From the NCBI RefSeq assembly GCF_018873765.1, contig NC_057919.1:69744984-69808983 (forward strand): a stretch of 64,000 nucleotides of DNA, read 5' to 3'. Position numbers and translations under genes: made by a program. The notes under the pieces are model-generated. The model was given only the letters and a program-made list of their open reading frames with translations. It ran no database searches and was not told the DNA's origin. The stretch's first letter is position 1, and each line of letters opens with the position of its first letter. Below are positions 61,393-64,000 of this stretch, piece after piece. This stretch comes from Telopea speciosissima (lineage: Eukaryota > Streptophyta > Magnoliopsida > Proteales > Proteaceae).

Positions 61393-64000
61393 GTACAATG
61401 GCCACTGTCACTTTTTGATATAAGAGTTTTGTAACATACGAGCATGGCAACTTAATTTGCAACAGTATTCTCTGGGACTAAGCTTAAGCCAACTAATTGA
61501 GTATTCCAAAAGCAAATCTAAAGACTCGCAGTTTTCTCTGGGTTTTTCTAATTCAAGACCTTAGTCAGGGGTTGCATGCTTGAATTTAATTGAAGCTTAG
61601 AAATCTTTACTTGGGGTTGATCTTCTGTATGGATTCGAGTTCCTTTTGGTGAGTGTTAGTCAGCATAAAAGTAAAAGTTTTGTCTCCTTTCCTCCAAGTC
61701 TTTAGAAAATGGGCACACAGGTTTGCCTTAGTTCCTTGACATTTCCACCAGACATAGTTGCTTCTAAATCCTGAATAGGGCTCAGTCTCATGAGAATGAA
61801 TGAATGTAGATGGAGTTTTTCTCTCTGTTGATCAAGGGCACCTTTTTCTTTTAATGGTCCATTCAGATGCCTAAATTCATGTCATGACACTGGAAAACTG
61901 AAATAAAAACAAAGAACCTCCTGTTGTAAGTGTGTGAGACAATAATTTACTATACTAGGTGGGAGAGAATCCTGTTTCTTAAATGGTGATTTGAGTTCTG
62001 ATGGTATGTTGTCTGGCTGTTAGTTGCCCCTGTATGTGTGTATTTCACTGTTTCTCTGTCCATTGTCCAGTTTTTGTGTGAGGGTTAGGTTTCTGATCCT
62101 CTACCAGATATGATTGGAAGTGGAAATCGACTTCCAACCCGGAGAGGGGATTGGGAGGAACACATATGCTAGATATGGGTTCAATTGTCTCTATTGTGGG
62201 TTTGTATGCACTATGCATTAAAGTCAATTGTCAATGGGTAAGGGGTTGGGGGTTCAGAGGAATTGATAAACAATGTTTCTGTTATCTGGATGATCAGAAA
62301 AGGTGAAAATGGTGTAGGTATAAACTTCTTTAAGGTGTGGTTGGCTGGTAGTTTTGATGTTTGGGCGCTCGCAATGGAAGAAATGGAAAGATGGTTTTCT
62401 AAACAGGAGGTGAGATGGAATTTTGAAATGATTGTTACCTTGGTTTTTCACCTTTTTCTTTTTTTTACATTTCTTTTATCAATCAAGGGAGGTGAAGGCA
62501 TTTCTTTAGATGTGCAGTGGATACTTTCATGGCCATGAATGTGGACATATGTTGGAATTCCTTCATCCAGCTGTCATGAATTAAGGAGATTGGATGTTTG
62601 TGGGTCAATGTTTTCAGTTTGCCACTATGTTTCTGGTCTGCTGGTAATATGTGAGTTGTGGCACATGTTTGCCGGGTTTCTGTCAGATTGATAAGTGAGG
62701 ATGAAAGGATCTTGTTGAGATGGTGTTTATACTTGTTAATAGCCACTTGTTAGGAATCATTTGCATGAGGTTGGGAATGTAGAACGATGGAAATTCTTCT
62801 GAAGTTAATGTAGTTCTTGAAGGAGAGGAGATGGAGGTTTTCCCTGCTAGAATCCCTGGTCCACTCGGGGCTACGAAACAACCCTAATTGAATGGGTGGG
62901 GAAGCTACTCTACTTTTTCTGTATAATGGGGCAGTGGAAATAATTAAAGTAATGAGTGTTTGATAATCTAGATTTACCACTTGTATATGTGAATTGGTTC
63001 CTATCTTTGGGATTGGGATTCTGCTTCTAAGGAGGTTGCAGATATAGATGGAGCTGCCTGAGCTCTATCACAGATGTATTGATGGAGCTGCCTCAGGTGA
63101 CCAGAGTTAAGGGAGTAAGATCTACAATGGTTGTTTTGCATGCTTTGTAAAGGATACAACAGTAAACTCAGATTCTGAACACGTCAGGTATATGGAATAT
63201 TTTGGTAAATAGTCTTCTATGATTTCCTCTTGTTGTCAAACATTTGGGAGAAGTGCACCTATGATGTTTATTCTAAGGGAAATGGACGGCCACACTGCCT
63301 ACATGTCCTCTCACAATCACTGATACTCTCTTTCCTCTCTCTCAATAACTATGTGAACCCCCTGTATGATGAACCGACATCTATCGAAATGCAACCCCCC
63401 ATTGGCTTGGGATGGAAGATGCCAATATGCCCCGTCTGGTTGTCGATTCCTCTCCCATATTCTAAATACAATAGAATATGGCTTGGAAGACATTTAATGG
63501 AGGCAAACAAGGTGTTAGAAGTGGATTGGCGAAACAGGATGCCTATCACGAACCCCATTGAGTTTGGGTAATGTGTAGCTGAATAAAGTGAAAGGGGATC
63601 AGAGGAACTGTGAACTTTAGAAGGCTTATGGACTGTAAAACTACTAAAATAAATAAAAAAATGCTCTGAATTTCTGTGTTATTTTACTTTCTTGGATTAT
63701 GTTTGTTGTAGAATCATATGTTGTCTTATTATTCTAGTTATTTTATCTCTTCTCTAATGTATATGATTAGGTCTAGCTTGCTGGTGGGATTAGTGTACAA
63801 ACATAGTTGTCAAGCAATCATAATGCTATCCTGGGTTTTTGAACCCCTAAAGTTGGATTGCTGTGGGCCCACAAGAATGATAAAGATTTCAAATTATTAG
63901 TTGAGGGGCAATTCTGTAATTAATTGGAAGTTCTGAATCCCTTTTGGAAAGTTATCAGGAGCAAGGACATATCAGGAATTATATTTAAAGAGAACAGGAC
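61393..64000 (+). other. Kinesin-13 intron running off the window
   Basis: After the donor at 61393 I find no stretch resembling the next conserved kinesin-13 segment, so this intron is at least 2.6 kb. It has no recognisable transposon apart from a possible MITE-like patch at 63240-63570. That patch contains a 113-codon frame (63230-63568) without family support. Confidence 0.6.

Noticed and set aside
63230..63571. 113-codon plus-strand frame in the kinesin intron
   Set aside because: No ATG at its start, no recognisable domain, and the local sequence looks like an old repetitive patch.
1..64000. CRISPR arrays, bacterial operons or phage-type systems
   Set aside because: Direct repeats here are tandem satellites or duplicated genes without spacers, and the genes are spliced plant genes.

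Overview
This 64-kb window is nuclear DNA of a flowering plant. It is AT-rich, its genes are split by GT-AG introns, and it holds two plant-type single genes (an SPX-RING ubiquitin ligase of the NLA/BAH1 type and a kinesin-13), Au-type and other tRNA-derived SINEs, LINE tails with plant-type RNase H, a Ty1/copia element and many palindromic MITEs. The gene set fits a woody dicot or early-diverging eudicot, but nothing I can see fixes the species.

Positions 1 to about 32,315 form a tandem segmental duplication. Three units each carry a complete four-exon universal stress protein (USP) gene on the minus strand (starts at 4161, 11397 and 25130). A fourth unit is cut off before its USP gene. Each unit ends in a ~222-bp subrepeat. 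After duplication the units gained different insertions, so each unit supplies the empty site for the others: a 151-bp MITE and a hAT-like MITE in unit 1; a 6.75-kb Mutator-like element (13650-20400, 9-bp target duplication, long inverted arms, two inverted tRNA-like cloverleaves) between USP copies 2 and 3; and a pile of MITEs, LINE pieces and an LTR-like piece just upstream of USP copy 3.

Positions 32,316-39,600 are intergenic, with nested MITEs, a LINE tail and simple repeats. The NLA/BAH1-like gene lies at 39872-43501 on the plus strand (six exons, 320 residues) with an Au SINE in intron 4. Positions 43.5-51.4 kb are again intergenic with several hairpin MITEs. Positions 51405-57572 are a GGTGTCAA-ended element that was itself invaded by a decayed Ty1/copia retrotransposon (51586-57125, minus strand). 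The last 4 kb hold the 5' end of a kinesin-13 gene (untranslated exon, two coding exons, then an intron that runs off the window).

The host genes are unrelated in function: a USP cluster (ATP-binding stress proteins), a phosphate/nitrogen-signalling E3 ligase and a microtubule motor. No operon-like organisation is expected. The most unusual signal is the pair of inverted, covarying tRNA-like sequences inside the Mutator-like element.
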